A DNA stretch of 64,000 bases, from positions 310,001 through 374,000 of the forward strand of contig CAWBWL010000013.1 in the NCBI GenBank assembly GCA_963792485.1. The letters are read 5' to 3'. The notes under the pieces are model-generated. The model worked only from the letters and a program-made list of their open reading frames with translations, was not told the DNA's origin and made no database searches. Shown here piece after piece: positions 44,543 to 58,743 of this stretch (position 1 is its first letter; every line of letters begins with the position of its first letter). The position numbers and the translations under genes are program-made. This stretch comes from JANOYJ01 sp963792485. Its GTDB lineage: Bacteria; Pseudomonadota; Alphaproteobacteria; Rhizobiales; Rhizobiaceae.

Positions 44543-47143
44543 ATGAACATTGAGAAATATTCCGAGCGGGTTCGCGGATTCATCCAGTCGGCGCAGACCT
44601 ATGCGCTGTCGCAGAACCACCAGCAGTTTCTTCCCGAACATTTGTTGAAAGTCCTTGTCGATGACGATGAGGGCTTGGCGAATTCGCTGATCTCGCGCGC
44701 CGGCGGCGATGCGGGGGCGGTAAGGCTCGCCGTTGAACTGGCGCTCAAGGGCCTGCCGAAAGTTTCCGGCGGCGGCGACCAGCTTTACATGAGCCAGCCG
44801 CTCGCCAAGATTTTTGCCACTTCCGAGGATATTGCCAAAAAAGCCGGCGACAGTTTTGTCACGGTTGAGCGCCTCCTGATGGCGCTGGCGATTGAGAAGT
44901 CGGCGAAGACGGCGGACATTCTCTCCAAAGCCGGTGTGACCGCGAAAGCTTTGAACGAAGTCATCAACGAAGTGCGCAAGGGCCGCACCGCCGACTCGGC
45001 CAATGCCGAGCAGGGCTATGACGCGCTGAAGAAATATGCGCGCGACCTCACCAAGGATGCGCGCGAGGGCAAGCTGGATCCGGTGATCGGGCGCGATGAT
45101 GAAATCCGCCGCACCATGCAGGTCCTGTCGCGGCGCACCAAGAACAATCCGGTGCTGATCGGCGAACCTGGCGTCGGCAAGACGGCGATCGCCGAAGGGC
45201 TGGCGCTGCGCATCATCAATGGCGACGTGCCGGAATCACTTCGCGACAAGAGCCTGATGGCGCTCGACATGGGCGCGTTGATCGCGGGCGCGAAATACCG
45301 CGGCGAGTTTGAAGAGCGACTGAAGGCTGTGCTCAAAGAAGTGCAGGCGGCGGATGGCGGGGTGATCCTGTTCATCGACGAGATGCACACGCTGGTCGGC
45401 GCGGGCAAGGCGGACGGGGCGATGGACGCGTCGAACCTGTTGAAGCCGGCCTTGGCGCGCGGCGAGCTTCATTGCGTGGGCGCGACAACGCTCGACGAAT
45501 ACCGAAAGCATGTGGAGAAGGACGCGGCGCTGGCGCGGCGCTTTCAGCCGGTGTTTGTCAATGAACCGACGGTCGAGGACACGATTTCCATCCTGCGCGG
45601 CCTCAAGGAAAAATACGAACAGCATCACAAGGTGCGGATTTCAGATTCCGCTCTGGTGGCGGCGGCGACTTTGTCGAACCGCTATATTTCCGACCGCTTT
45701 CTGCCGGACAAGGCGATTGACCTGATGGATGAGGCTGCCTCGCGGCTGCGGATGCAGGTGGATTCCAAGCCTGAGGCGCTGGACGAGATCGACCGACGCA
45801 TCATGCAGCTGAAGATCGAGCGCGAGGCGCTGAAAGTCGAGAAGGACGAGGCGTCGAAAGACCGGCTAGCGAGGCTTGAGACCGAGCTTGTCGGACTCGA
45901 AGAGGAATCCTCGCGTGTCACCTCGCTATGGCAGGCGGAGAAGACGAAGCTCGGGCTGGCGGCGGATATCAAGAAGCAGCTGGACGAGCTGCGCAACGAG
46001 CTGGCTTCGGCGCAGCGCAAGGGCGAATTCCAGAAGGCGGGCGAATTGGCCTATGGCACGATTCCGGAGCTGGAGCGCAAGCTGGTCGAAGCTGAGTCAC
46101 AGGATGGTGGCGCGGCGAACATGGTCGAGGAGACCGTGACGCCGGATCACATCGCGCAAGTCATTTCACGCTGGACCGGCATTCCGGTCGACAAGATGCT
46201 GGAGGGCGAGCGTGACAAGCTCTTGCGCATGGAAGACGAGATCGCCAAGCGTGTCGTCGGCCAGGGCGAAGCGGTGCAGGCCGTGTCGAAAGCCGTGCGC
46301 CGCGCGCGGGCCGGACTGCAGGATCCGAACCGGCCGCTCGGCTCGTTCATCTTCCTTGGCCCCACCGGCGTCGGCAAGACCGAGCTGACCAAAGCTCTGG
46401 CCTCGTTCCTGTTTGACGACGAGACGGCGATGGTGCGGATGGACATGTCGGAATATATGGAAAAGCATTCCGTCTCCCGCCTGATCGGCGCGCCTCCGGG
46501 CTATGTCGGTTATGACGAGGGCGGGGCGCTGACGGAGGCTGTGCGGCGCAGGCCGTATCAGGTCGTTCTGTTCGACGAGATCGAAAAGGCGCATCCGGAT
46601 GTGTTCAATGTTCTGCTTCAGGTGCTCGATGACGGGCGGCTGACGGACGGGCAGGGGCGCACGGTCGATTTCAAGCATACGCTGATCATCATGACCTCGA
46701 ACCTCGGCTCGGAATATCTGGTGTCGCTTGCCGATGACGAGGATGTCGACGCCGCGCGCGAGCCGGTGATGGCCATGGTCAAAGCCGCGTTCCGGCCGGA
46801 GTTTCTCAACCGGGTGGACGAGATCATCCTGTTCCACCGGCTGCGGCGCAACGAGATGGGCGCGATTGTCGCGATCCAGATTAAGCGGCTGGCCAAGCTG
46901 CTGGAAGACCGCAAGATCAGCATTGAGCTGGACGACAGCGCGGTGAAATGGCTCGGCGAGCGCGGCTACGATCCGGCCTATGGCGCGCGGCCGCTGAAGC
47001 GGGTGATGCAGAAGGAGCTGCAGGACCCGCTGGCGGAGAAAATCCTCGGCGGCGAGATCCGTGACGGCTCCGTCATCAAGGTTTCGGCGGGGTCGGACCG
47101 GCTGGTGTTCCGGGCGGTGACTGATATGAGCAAGGCTGCCTGA
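44543..47143 (+). CDS. clpB: ATP-dependent disaggregase ClpB
   Basis: 866 residues from ATG 44543 with AAAGGAGG upstream; the longer open frame (start 44399) lacks a ribosome site and has an atypical leader. ClpB dissolves protein aggregates with DnaK. Features in order: N-domain (YALSQNHQQFLPEHLLKVLV), first AAA+ Walker A GEPGVGKTAIAEGLA, a coiled-coil M domain around residues 410-520, second Walker A GPTGVGKTELTKALASF, and sensor 2 GARPLKRVMQ. Intact. Confidence 0.98.
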   Translation: MNIEKYSERVRGFIQSAQTYALSQNHQQFLPEHLLKVLVDDDEGLANSLISRAGGDAGAVRLAVELALKGLPKVSGGGDQLYMSQPLAKIFATSEDIAKKAGDSFVTVERLLMALAIEKSAKTADILSKAGVTAKALNEVINEVRKGRTADSANAEQGYDALKKYARDLTKDAREGKLDPVIGRDDEIRRTMQVLSRRTKNNPVLIGEPGVGKTAIAEGLALRIINGDVPESLRDKSLMALDMGALIAGAKYRGEFEERLKAVLKEVQAADGGVILFIDEMHTLVGAGKADGAMDASNLLKPALARGELHCVGATTLDEYRKHVEKDAALARRFQPVFVNEPTVEDTISILRGLKEKYEQHHKVRISDSALVAAATLSNRYISDRFLPDKAIDLMDEAASRLRMQVDSKPEALDEIDRRIMQLKIEREALKVEKDEASKDRLARLETELVGLEEESSRVTSLWQAEKTKLGLAADIKKQLDELRNELASAQRKGEFQKAGELAYGTIPELERKLVEAESQDGGAANMVEETVTPDHIAQVISRWTGIPVDKMLEGERDKLLRMEDEIAKRVVGQGEAVQAVSKAVRRARAGLQDPNRPLGSFIFLGPTGVGKTELTKALASFLFDDETAMVRMDMSEYMEKHSVSRLIGAPPGYVGYDEGGALTEAVRRRPYQVVLFDEIEKAHPDVFNVLLQVLDDGRLTDGQGRTVDFKHTLIIMTSNLGSEYLVSLADDEDVDAAREPVMAMVKAAFRPEFLNRVDEIILFHRLRRNEMGAIVAIQIKRLAKLLEDRKISIELDDSAVKWLGERGYDPAYGARPLKRVMQKELQDPLAEKILGGEIRDGSVIKVSAGSDRLVFRAVTDMSKAA

Positions 47144-47163
47144 ATCAAACAAAGTGGGGCGCA

Positions 47164-47523
47164 GTGACACTGGACGAGTACAACTCATTCTGCGCCTCGC
47201 TGCCCCATGCCCACCACGTTGTGCAATGGGGTGGCGCGCATGTGTGGAAGGTGGCCAGCAAAGTGTTCGCAATCGGCGGATGGGACGATGGCGATGCGCT
47301 GTTCGTCACCTTCAAATGCTCGCCGATGAGTTTTGAAATGCTGAAAAGCGAGCCGGGCCTGCGCCCCGCCCCCTATCTCGCCTCGCGCGGCATGCTTTGG
47401 ATTCAGCGCACCGGAGGCGAGAGCATGGATGATGCGGCGCTGAAGGATTATCTGCGCGAGAGCTGGCGGCTGGCGGGGATGAATTTGACGAGGAAGGTGC
47501 GGAGGGAGCTTGGCCTTAGTTGA
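47164..47523 (+). CDS. MmcQ/YjbR family DNA-binding protein
   Basis: 119 residues from a GTG start. VVQWGGAHVWKVASKVFAIG and ALFVTFKCSPMSFEMLKSEP match the YjbR/MmcQ fold, a small domain with some similarity to the CyaY/double-wing fold and DNA-binding relatives. Function of the family is not established. Follows clpB by 20 bases and overlaps nothing. Confidence 0.9.
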   Translation: MTLDEYNSFCASLPHAHHVVQWGGAHVWKVASKVFAIGGWDDGDALFVTFKCSPMSFEMLKSEPGLRPAPYLASRGMLWIQRTGGESMDDAALKDYLRESWRLAGMNLTRKVRRELGLS

Positions 47524-47527
47524 GGTG

Positions 47528-49477
47528 TCAATTCGCGCTAGCCACCCGCTGCGGCTCGCTCTCATCCTTCAGCAGCGCGTCAATGCGGTCGCGTTCGCGC
47601 TTGAAGGCGTTCAGATCGCCGCCTTTCAAGACTTTGCCGACAGGAAGGCGCACGCGCATGGCGTCGACCTTGTTGCCGTTGACGATCAGCTCGTAATGCA
47701 AATGCGGTCCGGTGGAGAGGCCGGTTGATCCGACCCAGCCAATCACCTGGCCCTGCCGCACCCGGGCGCCGGGCTTGACCCCGTCCGCAATCGCGTTCTG
47801 GTGCGAGTAGGATGTTTCATAGCCATTGGCATGGCGGATGACCGTCTGCTTGCCATAGCCCGATGACCATCCGGCCTTTTCAACTGTGCCGCTGCCAGAC
47901 GCGATGATCGGCGTGCCGCGCGGCGCCGACCAGTCCACGCCGGCGTGAAGTTTGTTGTAGCCGAGAATCGGGTGGCGCCGCATCCCGAAGCCGGAACGGA
48001 ATGCGCCGTTCGGGACCGGATTGCGCAACAGGAACTGTTTGGCGCTTTTGCCGTCTTCGTCGAAAAAGTCGACCGAACCGTCTTTGAATTTGTAGCGGTA
48101 GAATTTCTTCTCATTGCCGCCGAAACGCGCCATTACATACAGAATCTCGGAGTTCGCGTCAGGCTTCTCGGTTCCCTCCGACAGCGATGTGAACACCTGG
48201 ATTTCATCTGATGGGCCGAGACGCGCCTGATAATCCACTTCCGCCGCCAGCATTTTCACAAGCTGCTTGGCCAGCCGGGGCGTCAGGTCATAAGCATATG
48301 CCGCGCGATAGACACCGTCATAGACGCTGGGCAGATCACCGCGTACACGCACGTTCCGCTGTTCGACATCAAGCGCGGCAATCAATTGATCGCCGCCTTC
48401 TGGCGGGTCGGCTGGCACATATTGCTCGTTGTCATCGAGCGCGACGGTCAGCACATGCTCCTTGTCGCGGTAGATGCCGGCCCGCATGATGCGCGGCACG
48501 TCGTTTCGCGTCTCAATGCCGAGCCGCAACAGTGAGCCGGCCCGGAGCGCATCGCCGTTCAGGAGCGTCGCGATCGCTGCCGTCATACCTTTGGCGTCAT
48601 CGCCCTCATAACCGGCATCGGCGAGCGCCGCGCGAATCTTCTGGTCGCTGCGGAATGAGATCAATTCCTCGGCAAACTGGATATCCACGCTTTCCGAATC
48701 AGAGCGCGGCGCGACCGTGACGTTTTCCGGTACAAATTTGACCCCGTAGGTCTCGGGAATCTCCAATACTTCGCCCGCGCCGCCAAACCGGGTCGGATCA
48801 ATGTACTCAAGCGAGGCCACCTGCACATCGCCCTCGGTCAGCGCCGCGCCCGTGATGCGCACATACTCCTCGACTTCATTGAGGCTGAGATCGCCTTCGG
48901 GCGCGAAGTTTGCCATTTCAACCGGGAAGGCAGTCGTCTTGAGGCTGACTTCGCTCTCAACCTTGGCGCCGTAAATCTGCCCGGTCTCGGCATTCGCCTG
49001 CGCGACGGAGGCGTCTTCAGCGAAAATGTCGAGGGCGTTAAAGGCAGGATAGGATTTTTTCGTCGAATGCCCGGCGGCAAGCGCCATCTTGACGAAGGAG
49101 AAGGGCATGGTGCGGATCACTTCGCGGTCGCCGACTTTGCTGACTGTCGAAAGCTCCATCACCCGGTGATCTTTTTCCTTGGATTCAATGATCGTAGTGG
49201 AAAGCCGGTCGGCTTTGCCTGCCCCGGCCTCCGCGACGGGGATCGTGCCTTGCATCTCTTCAGCCAGCAGCTCCGCAGGTGTCGTCAACTGTTGGCGCCC
49301 ATCCAGGGCTGCTGACAGCGCGACGCCCATCAGAACGATTGAGGTGATACCGGTCAAAAATGTTCCGGCAAGCCATCGCGCCGAGATTTCACGACGGTCT
49401 GGCGGGCGGCGGCGAACATCGGCCGACAGCGGCGCTTCCTCGCCAAGCCGTGCGATCATGTTCTTTACCTGCGACAT
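47528..49477 (-). CDS. M23 family metallopeptidase (LytM-type)
   Basis: 649 residues. A membrane anchor lies near residues 33-55 (WLAGTFLTGITSIVLMGVAL). A long periplasmic region follows, with a LysM-like or opacity-associated part in the middle. The LytM domain (about 495-610) has the first zinc histidine and aspartate in NKLHAGVDWSAPRGTPI, then HANGYETSYSHQNAI and the H-x-H in GPHLHYELIVNGN, a complete active site. It should cut peptidoglycan cross-bridges or activate such enzymes. Large in comparison with typical LytM regulators. Confidence 0.9.
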   Translation of the reverse strand: MSQVKNMIARLGEEAPLSADVRRRPPDRREISARWLAGTFLTGITSIVLMGVALSAALDGRQQLTTPAELLAEEMQGTIPVAEAGAGKADRLSTTIIESKEKDHRVMELSTVSKVGDREVIRTMPFSFVKMALAAGHSTKKSYPAFNALDIFAEDASVAQANAETGQIYGAKVESEVSLKTTAFPVEMANFAPEGDLSLNEVEEYVRITGAALTEGDVQVASLEYIDPTRFGGAGEVLEIPETYGVKFVPENVTVAPRSDSESVDIQFAEELISFRSDQKIRAALADAGYEGDDAKGMTAAIATLLNGDALRAGSLLRLGIETRNDVPRIMRAGIYRDKEHVLTVALDDNEQYVPADPPEGGDQLIAALDVEQRNVRVRGDLPSVYDGVYRAAYAYDLTPRLAKQLVKMLAAEVDYQARLGPSDEIQVFTSLSEGTEKPDANSEILYVMARFGGNEKKFYRYKFKDGSVDFFDEDGKSAKQFLLRNPVPNGAFRSGFGMRRHPILGYNKLHAGVDWSAPRGTPIIASGSGTVEKAGWSSGYGKQTVIRHANGYETSYSHQNAIADGVKPGARVRQGQVIGWVGSTGLSTGPHLHYELIVNGNKVDAMRVRLPVGKVLKGGDLNAFKRERDRIDALLKDESEPQRVASAN

Positions 49478-50088
49478 GCGTTCCCGTTTTCCCCGTAAGC
49501 CTTGTGGCTTTTCTCACGCGCGGCCAAATCAGCTCACGCTCTCTTTATATGGAATCCTCTATAGCAATTCCGCGTGCGATGGAAATCGGGCTGGTTTATG
49601 ACAAAGAGCAGCACTTGCTGCATGTTGCGCTGCGGAAGAAATGGCAGCTAAAGTCAGCGTTTCCGCGCATTTATTTTGCAGTGCAAAAAATGTGCGAGAA
49701 TTTTGAAAATGTCTGTTGACACAATGCCTGCCACCCCCCTATATGCCGCTCACCAACGAGGGCGGCGCGCCGCTGGCGCAAATGAGTTCGCCCTTGTGAA
49801 ATCAAGAGAGCCGCGTAAGCGACACTCACCGGGCTTCTAAGCGAAAGCTGAAAAAGTCCATGACACCGCGTTCGCGATGTCCGTTCTTTGAAAATTGAAT
49901 AGGAAGAAAGAGAAACGTGGGCGGCAGGTATCTGCAGCTTCTTTGAAAGAGGAAGCGAATAGAGACTTTGGCCGGACACGTTTTGACAAGAGACTCTTAC
50001 TAGCCATCATGCAAATGATGGTTTTGTAAATGTTCTCGTCAATTCAAATGCGTGACCAGATATAATAGCCAATTCAATCTCTTATTAA
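49478..50088. other. rRNA operon promoter and leader region
   Basis: About 610 bases without a gene. A sigma70-like promoter is at 49716-49745. A leader with GTTCTTTGAAAATTGAAT near 49880 precedes the 16S gene, as is usual in alphaproteobacterial rRNA operons. Confidence 0.6.
49716..49745 (+). promoter_or_regulatory. Probable rRNA operon promoter
   Basis: A consensus TTGACA at 49716-49721 and TATATG at 49740-49745, 18 bases apart, about 345 bases before the 16S start. The -10 and spacing suit a strong alphaproteobacterial rRNA promoter. Confidence 0.65.
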
Positions 50089-51584
<1,496 letters not shown>

Positions 51585-51766
51585 GTCCTTCATGAATTGG
51601 TTCGCCAAAACATATCGGACTGCTTAGACAATAAATGGCCGAAGGCTTCAAAAACCTTCAGGTCCTGTTCAGCGGAGCTTGCCGCCTACGTTTCTCTTTC
51701 TTCACACGAATGTTTGCCAGGCTTTGGCTGCATCCCGCTTGGGTTTGCGCCGGTCGGCGTGGCTTC

Positions 51767-51843
51767 GGGCTTGTAGCTCAGTTGGTTAGAGCGCGCGCTT
51801 GATAAGCGTGAGGTCGGAAGTTCGAGTCTTCCCAGGCCCACCA
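51767..51843 (+). tRNA. tRNA-Ile (anticodon GAT)
   Basis: 77 bases with CCA. The anticodon arm CGCGCTTGATAAGCGTG gives GAT, and the T-arm GTTCGAGTC is present. Lies in the 16S-23S spacer, before tRNA-Ala. Confidence 0.97.
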
Positions 51844-51885
51844 GTTTTGGAAGGCTCCATTTTCTGGAAGACTTGCCAAAGTTTC

Positions 51886-51961
51886 GGGGCTGTAGCTCAA
51901 TTGGTAGAGCACCTGCTTTGCAAGCAGGGGGTCAGCGGTTCGATTCCGCTCAGCTCCACCA
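51886..51961 (+). tRNA. tRNA-Ala (anticodon TGC)
   Basis: 76 bases with CCA. The anticodon arm CCTGCTTTGCAAGCAGG gives TGC. Second spacer tRNA of the rRNA operon. Confidence 0.97.
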
Positions 51962-52287
51962 GTCTTCGCTCGCTGAGCGAGGGAAGGCTGCCGCGACGTA
52001 GCCCAATGGGCGAAGGCGGGCTGGACGCCGCGAGCTTCGGCTCGGCAAGCCGTTAACATTCGTGTCAAGAAAACAAGTTTGCGGCGCGTTCGCGCTCCGC
52101 CTGTTCTGTAAAAATCGTAAAGAGAAGACATGATCGGGTATCCCTTCAAACGGATACGTCGCAATTCCCTTGCTCGGGAATTGCACCATGATTGGCCTGC
52201 CTAACCGCGGTCATCGATTGTGTCTCGAGAAGCTGGTCTTTTCTGCCATGCCTATACGGTCTCTCACCGGTGGGCATTGGCAATGAG
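51962..52287. other. 16S-23S spacer, distal part
   Basis: About 325 bases between tRNA-Ala and the 23S gene without genes. A segment near the 23S start (GAGAAC at about 52280) pairs with GTTCTC after the 23S end, as expected for the processing stem. Confidence 0.6.
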
Positions 52288-55142
<2,855 letters not shown>

Positions 55143-55219
55143 TCTCATTGCTAGTGTTCATCTAGCGATACTTAATGCATGGAAAAAACCCAGCTTCTCA
55201 CTTCAGCTTGCGCTTTGCC

Positions 55220-55337
55220 GACCTGGTGGTTATGGCGGGGTGGCTGCACCCGATCCCATTCCGAACTCGGCCGTGAAACGCCCCAGCGCCGATGGTACTT
55301 TGTCTTAAGGCACGGGAGAGTAGGTCGCTGCCAGGTC
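55220..55337 (+). rRNA. rrf: 5S ribosomal RNA
   Basis: GACCTGGTGG and CTGCCAGGTC form the terminal stem. The interior CACCCGATCCCATTCCGAAC and GCCGATGGTACT are canonical. About 118 bases. Confidence 0.95.
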
Positions 55338-55395
55338 TACAAAACGCAAGCATGAAGCTTCTCGATACGATTTTTGGCCCTTTGATGGGCAACAC

Positions 55396-55415
55396 AGGCC
55401 GCGAAAGCGGCCTTT
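55396..55415 (+). terminator. Hairpin after 5S rRNA
   Basis: AGGCCGC-GAAA-GCGGCCTTTT, a strong stem with a GAAA loop and four thymines, about 60 bases after 5S. tRNA-fMet lies beyond it. Confidence 0.75.
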
Positions 55416-55463
55416 TGTGTTTCTGGAATAACCGAATGCGTGATATTATGTATCACGTGGTGA

Positions 55464-55540
<77 letters not shown>

Positions 55541-55554
55541 AACCAATCAAAATG

Positions 55555-55575
55555 GCCCGCCTTGTGCGGGCTTTT
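55555..55575 (+). terminator. Rho-independent terminator after tRNA-fMet
   Basis: GCCCGC-CTTGT-GCGGGC followed by five thymines, 14 bases after the tRNA. Ends the rRNA-tRNA transcript. Confidence 0.85.
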
Positions 55576-55737
55576 TGCGTGTTTGGACATGTGCCTTCTG
55601 GCGTCAAAGCGCGCCGCACCAGTTCGCCCAAGCTGGCCTTTGGATAGGGCAGAGAGATGAATTCCTTGGACGGCGCCGCCCTTCGGGTGGTATGATGCGG
55701 GCTGTGGAATTCACCTTGCTGAAGAGCGCTGACGGTC

Positions 55738-56652
55738 GTGAATACGCCACTGGAGACTTCGGAATTCAATATTGAGCGCAAGGCGGACCAGATCATCCGC
55801 GTGCCGGTGCACGGGCATGAAGTTGTCACATACAGCTTTGGCACGGGCGATGAGGTTCTGCTATGCCTCAACGGCGGGCCGGGTCTTCCCTGCGACTACA
55901 TCCGCGACAGCCATTCGCGCCTCGCGTCTGACCGCTTCCGCCTTGTCGCTTTCGACCAGCTTGGCTGCGGCGCTTCTGACCGGCCCGATGACGAAAGTCT
56001 CTGGACGCTCGGGCGGTATGTCGAGGAGGTGGAAATCGTCAGAGCTGCGCTGGACCTTGGCACGGTGCATCTGCTTGGACATTCATGGGGGACCTGGCTC
56101 GGCATTGAGTATGCGCTGACACACTCCGACGCTTTCAAGACATTGATTCTCGCCGATGGCGCCGCCAACATTCCCCATCTTGTGGGCGAACTTGATAGAT
56201 TGAGCAGCGCGCTGGGCGGCGAAACCATTGCCATGATGAAGCGGCATGAGGCCGACGGCACGACTGATCACCCGGAATACAAGGGCGCAATAGAAATTAT
56301 GAACTATCGCCACATGTGCAGGCTGCAGTCTTGGCCGGAGCCTCTCATGCGTTCCATTCAAGGCTTTAATCCCGCGCCCTACACTGCGCTTCAGGGTCCC
56401 AGCGAGTTTTGTTACACGGGGAGCCTCAGGAACTGGAACCGGGTCGATCAACTGCACTGCATCACCCAGCCTGCGCTTGTGATTTGCGGTCGGCACGACC
56501 TGCTAACGCCGGCCTGCTCGCAAATGATGCACGACGCCTTGCCCAACAGCCAGATGACCGTCTTTCCAGACAGTTCGCATACGCCGTTCTTCGAGGAGCC
56601 GGAACCGTATTTTGCGGCGCTGCAGGCGTTTTTGGACGCCCATTCGGGTTGA
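55738..56652 (+). CDS. Proline iminopeptidase-family alpha/beta hydrolase
   Basis: 304 residues from a GTG at 55738. LCLNGGPGLPCDYI is the HGGPG oxyanion motif of prolyl aminopeptidases. The nucleophile elbow is GHSWGTWLGIEYAL with Ser, and VFPDSSHTPFFEEPE holds the catalytic histidine, with the aspartate in VICGRHDLLTPA. It would remove N-terminal proline from peptides, or act on related amides. It is the only gene between the intact tRNA-fMet and its partial copy, suggesting it arrived with an insertion at the tRNA. Confidence 0.88.
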   Translation: MNTPLETSEFNIERKADQIIRVPVHGHEVVTYSFGTGDEVLLCLNGGPGLPCDYIRDSHSRLASDRFRLVAFDQLGCGASDRPDDESLWTLGRYVEEVEIVRAALDLGTVHLLGHSWGTWLGIEYALTHSDAFKTLILADGAANIPHLVGELDRLSSALGGETIAMMKRHEADGTTDHPEYKGAIEIMNYRHMCRLQSWPEPLMRSIQGFNPAPYTALQGPSEFCYTGSLRNWNRVDQLHCITQPALVICGRHDLLTPACSQMMHDALPNSQMTVFPDSSHTPFFEEPEPYFAALQAFLDAHSG

Positions 56653-56663
56653 GACGGGCAGAC

Positions 56664-56719
56664 AGCTCGTCAGGCTCATAACCTGAAGGCCGCAGGTCAA
56701 GATCCTGCCTCCGCAACCA
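56664..56719 (+). pseudogene. Partial tRNA-fMet copy (possible attachment-site remnant)
   Basis: 34 bases identical to 55485-55518 of the intact tRNA, then a 3' part with an indel pair in the T-loop (CAAG for TCAA) and one substitution before CCGCAACCA. The 5' acceptor strand is missing, so it cannot fold as a tRNA. Confidence 0.85.
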
Positions 56720-56752
56720 AATCCTTCTTCCATCCAAAAAGCGATCGCTGCT

Positions 56753-57865
56753 TTAAAACAGCACCACTGACCTGATCGACTCGCCCTTCTCCATCAGATC
56801 GAACGCATGGTTGATCTGATCTAGCGGCATTGTGTGGGTGATGAGATCATCAATGTTGATCTTGCCCTCCATGTACCAGTCGACAATCTTCGGCACATCG
56901 GTCCGGCCCCGCGCGCCGCCGAACGCGGTGCCTTTCCAGACGCGGCCGGTGACCAGCTGGAACGGGCGGGTGGCGATTTCCTTGCCGGATGCGGCGACGC
57001 CGATGATGATGCTCTCGCCCCAGCCGCGGTGGGTGCATTCGAGCGCCTGACGCATGATGTCCACGTTGCCGATGCATTCGAACGAGAAGTCCGCGCCGCC
57101 GCCGGTGAGATCGACAATTGCCTGCACCACCTTGTCGCGGCCGACTTCATCCGGATTTATGAAATGCGTCATGCCGAATTTCTTGGCCATGGCGACTTTT
57201 GATGGATTGAGATCCACACCGATGATTTTGTCCGCGCCCACCATGCGGGCACCCTGAATGACGTTCAGCCCGATGCCGCCGAGGCCGAAGACGACGACAT
57301 TGGCGCCCGGCCAGACTTTCGCCGTGTTGATCACCGCGCCGATGCCGGTGGTGACGCCGCAGCCGATATAGCAGATCTTGTCGAACGGCGCGTCCTCGCG
57401 CACTTTGGCGAGGGCGATTTCTGGCAAGACAGTGAAGTTCGAAAAAGTCGAGCAGCCCATATAATGGAACACATCTGACCCTTCGCATTTGAACCGGCTA
57501 GACCCGTCCGGCATGACGCCTTTCCCTTGCGTGGCGCGGATGGCGGTGCACAGGTTCGAGCGGCGCGAGGTGCAGGTTTTGCACTGGCGGCATTCGGGCG
57601 TGTAGAGCGGGATGACATGATCGCCCGGCTTCAGGCTTGTCACCCCCGCGCCGACCTCGCGCACAATGCCCGCGCCTTCATGGCCGAGAATGGCTGGAAA
57701 CAGCCCTTCCGGGTCCGCGCCTGAAAGCGTGTAAAGGTCGGTATGGCACACACCTGTCGCCATCACCTCCATCAGCACTTCGCCGGCCTTCGGGCCTTCG
57801 ATGTCGATGGTCTCAATGGTCAGCGGCTTGCCAGCGGCCCAGGCGACGGCGGCGCGTGTTTTCAT
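56753..57865 (-). CDS. frmA: S-(hydroxymethyl)glutathione dehydrogenase (class III ADH)
   Basis: 370 residues. It oxidises S-hydroxymethylglutathione to S-formylglutathione using NAD, detoxifying formaldehyde. Catalytic zinc ligands are in ATGVCHTDLYTLSGADPEG and the GHEGAG block. The structural zinc cysteines are in ECRQCKTCTSRRSNLC. The NAD motif is VFGLGGIGLNVIQGARMVGA. The upstream gfa gene on the same strand catalyses the preceding step. Its presence beside a PQQ-type alcohol cluster suggests alcohol or C1 metabolism. Confidence 0.95.
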   Translation of the reverse strand: MKTRAAVAWAAGKPLTIETIDIEGPKAGEVLMEVMATGVCHTDLYTLSGADPEGLFPAILGHEGAGIVREVGAGVTSLKPGDHVIPLYTPECRQCKTCTSRRSNLCTAIRATQGKGVMPDGSSRFKCEGSDVFHYMGCSTFSNFTVLPEIALAKVREDAPFDKICYIGCGVTTGIGAVINTAKVWPGANVVVFGLGGIGLNVIQGARMVGADKIIGVDLNPSKVAMAKKFGMTHFINPDEVGRDKVVQAIVDLTGGGADFSFECIGNVDIMRQALECTHRGWGESIIIGVAASGKEIATRPFQLVTGRVWKGTAFGGARGRTDVPKIVDWYMEGKINIDDLITHTMPLDQINHAFDLMEKGESIRSVVLF

Positions 57866-57993
57866 GACAATTCTCCAAAACAGTGCCGCAGCGCGGGCGG
57901 CGTCAGCTCAACAGTTTTTTAACAGGAAAGTCTCCGCCATGCATGATGGCGGAGACTTGACCGGAGGTCCATTGGCCGAGGCCGCTGGACAGA

Positions 57994-58569
57994 TTATTTC
58001 CGTGCGGTAACGCCCGCCAGTTTTGCCGAATGAGCAGCCAAGGCATCCATCAAGGCAGGCGACAGGCAATCATAAGCAGGAAGGCCGAGCGCTTCAAACC
58101 GTTTGCGGATGCTCTTCATTTCGGACGGCGCGACGCCAGACTCGATCACAGAGGACACAAAGGCCGCAAACTGCGGCTCTTGCCAGCCTTTTTCATCGGA
58201 CAGCTCAGAATGAACAAAATCGAGGCCGTAGAAAGCGTGTTTCTTGTTCTCGATGCGGCCATACATGTGCACGCCGCATTCCTTGCAGGCGTTGCGCTGG
58301 ATGGTGGCGTTCTCGTCGACAATTTTCAGCTTTCCGCCATTGGCAGTCACCTTGACCTTGTCCTTGCCCACCACTGCCACAACCGAGAAAATCGCCCCCT
58401 TCGGCTTCCAGCATTTGGTGCAGCCGCACGCATGGTTGTGCGCAATCTGCGCGCCAATGCCCACCGTCACCGGCTTGTCTTTGCAGTGACACTTCAGCGT
58501 CCCGCCAGCAAACGTCTTGGAGCCCTTCTTGAAACCCTTGTCGAGCGCTGGATGTAATTTGATTGCCAT
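57994..58569 (-). CDS. gfa: S-(hydroxymethyl)glutathione synthase
   Basis: 191 residues. It promotes condensation of formaldehyde and glutathione. Zinc-binding cysteines are in TLKCHCKDKPVTVG and HACGCTKCWKPKG, and CKECGVHMYGRIENKKHAFY is the second site and family signature. Length is as expected for Gfa proteins. Upstream of the class III ADH gene by about 130 bases. Confidence 0.95.
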   Translation of the reverse strand: MAIKLHPALDKGFKKGSKTFAGGTLKCHCKDKPVTVGIGAQIAHNHACGCTKCWKPKGAIFSVVAVVGKDKVKVTANGGKLKIVDENATIQRNACKECGVHMYGRIENKKHAFYGLDFVHSELSDEKGWQEPQFAAFVSSVIESGVAPSEMKSIRKRFEALGLPAYDCLSPALMDALAAHSAKLAGVTARK

Positions 58570-58743
58570 TTATGACCTCCCAATCATTTGCCGCAAAATT
58601 AGTGTGTGTGCAAAAAACAGTTCCGTCAAACAATTTATGATGCGGCAGCCGCCGCCGCCTCGTAATTGCAAAGAATAAGCGGCGGCGTGCAAGCAAGGCA
58701 ATACTTTGGTAGCAACCACCTACCGCATACTGCAGGCTACCGG

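Noticed and set aside
46166..47272. 368-codon minus-strand frame over clpB
   Set aside because: Antisense to the ClpB second AAA+ domain, with no motif of its own.
56664..56719. A second functional initiator tRNA
   Set aside because: The acceptor 5' strand is missing and the T-loop is disturbed, so it cannot form a cloverleaf.
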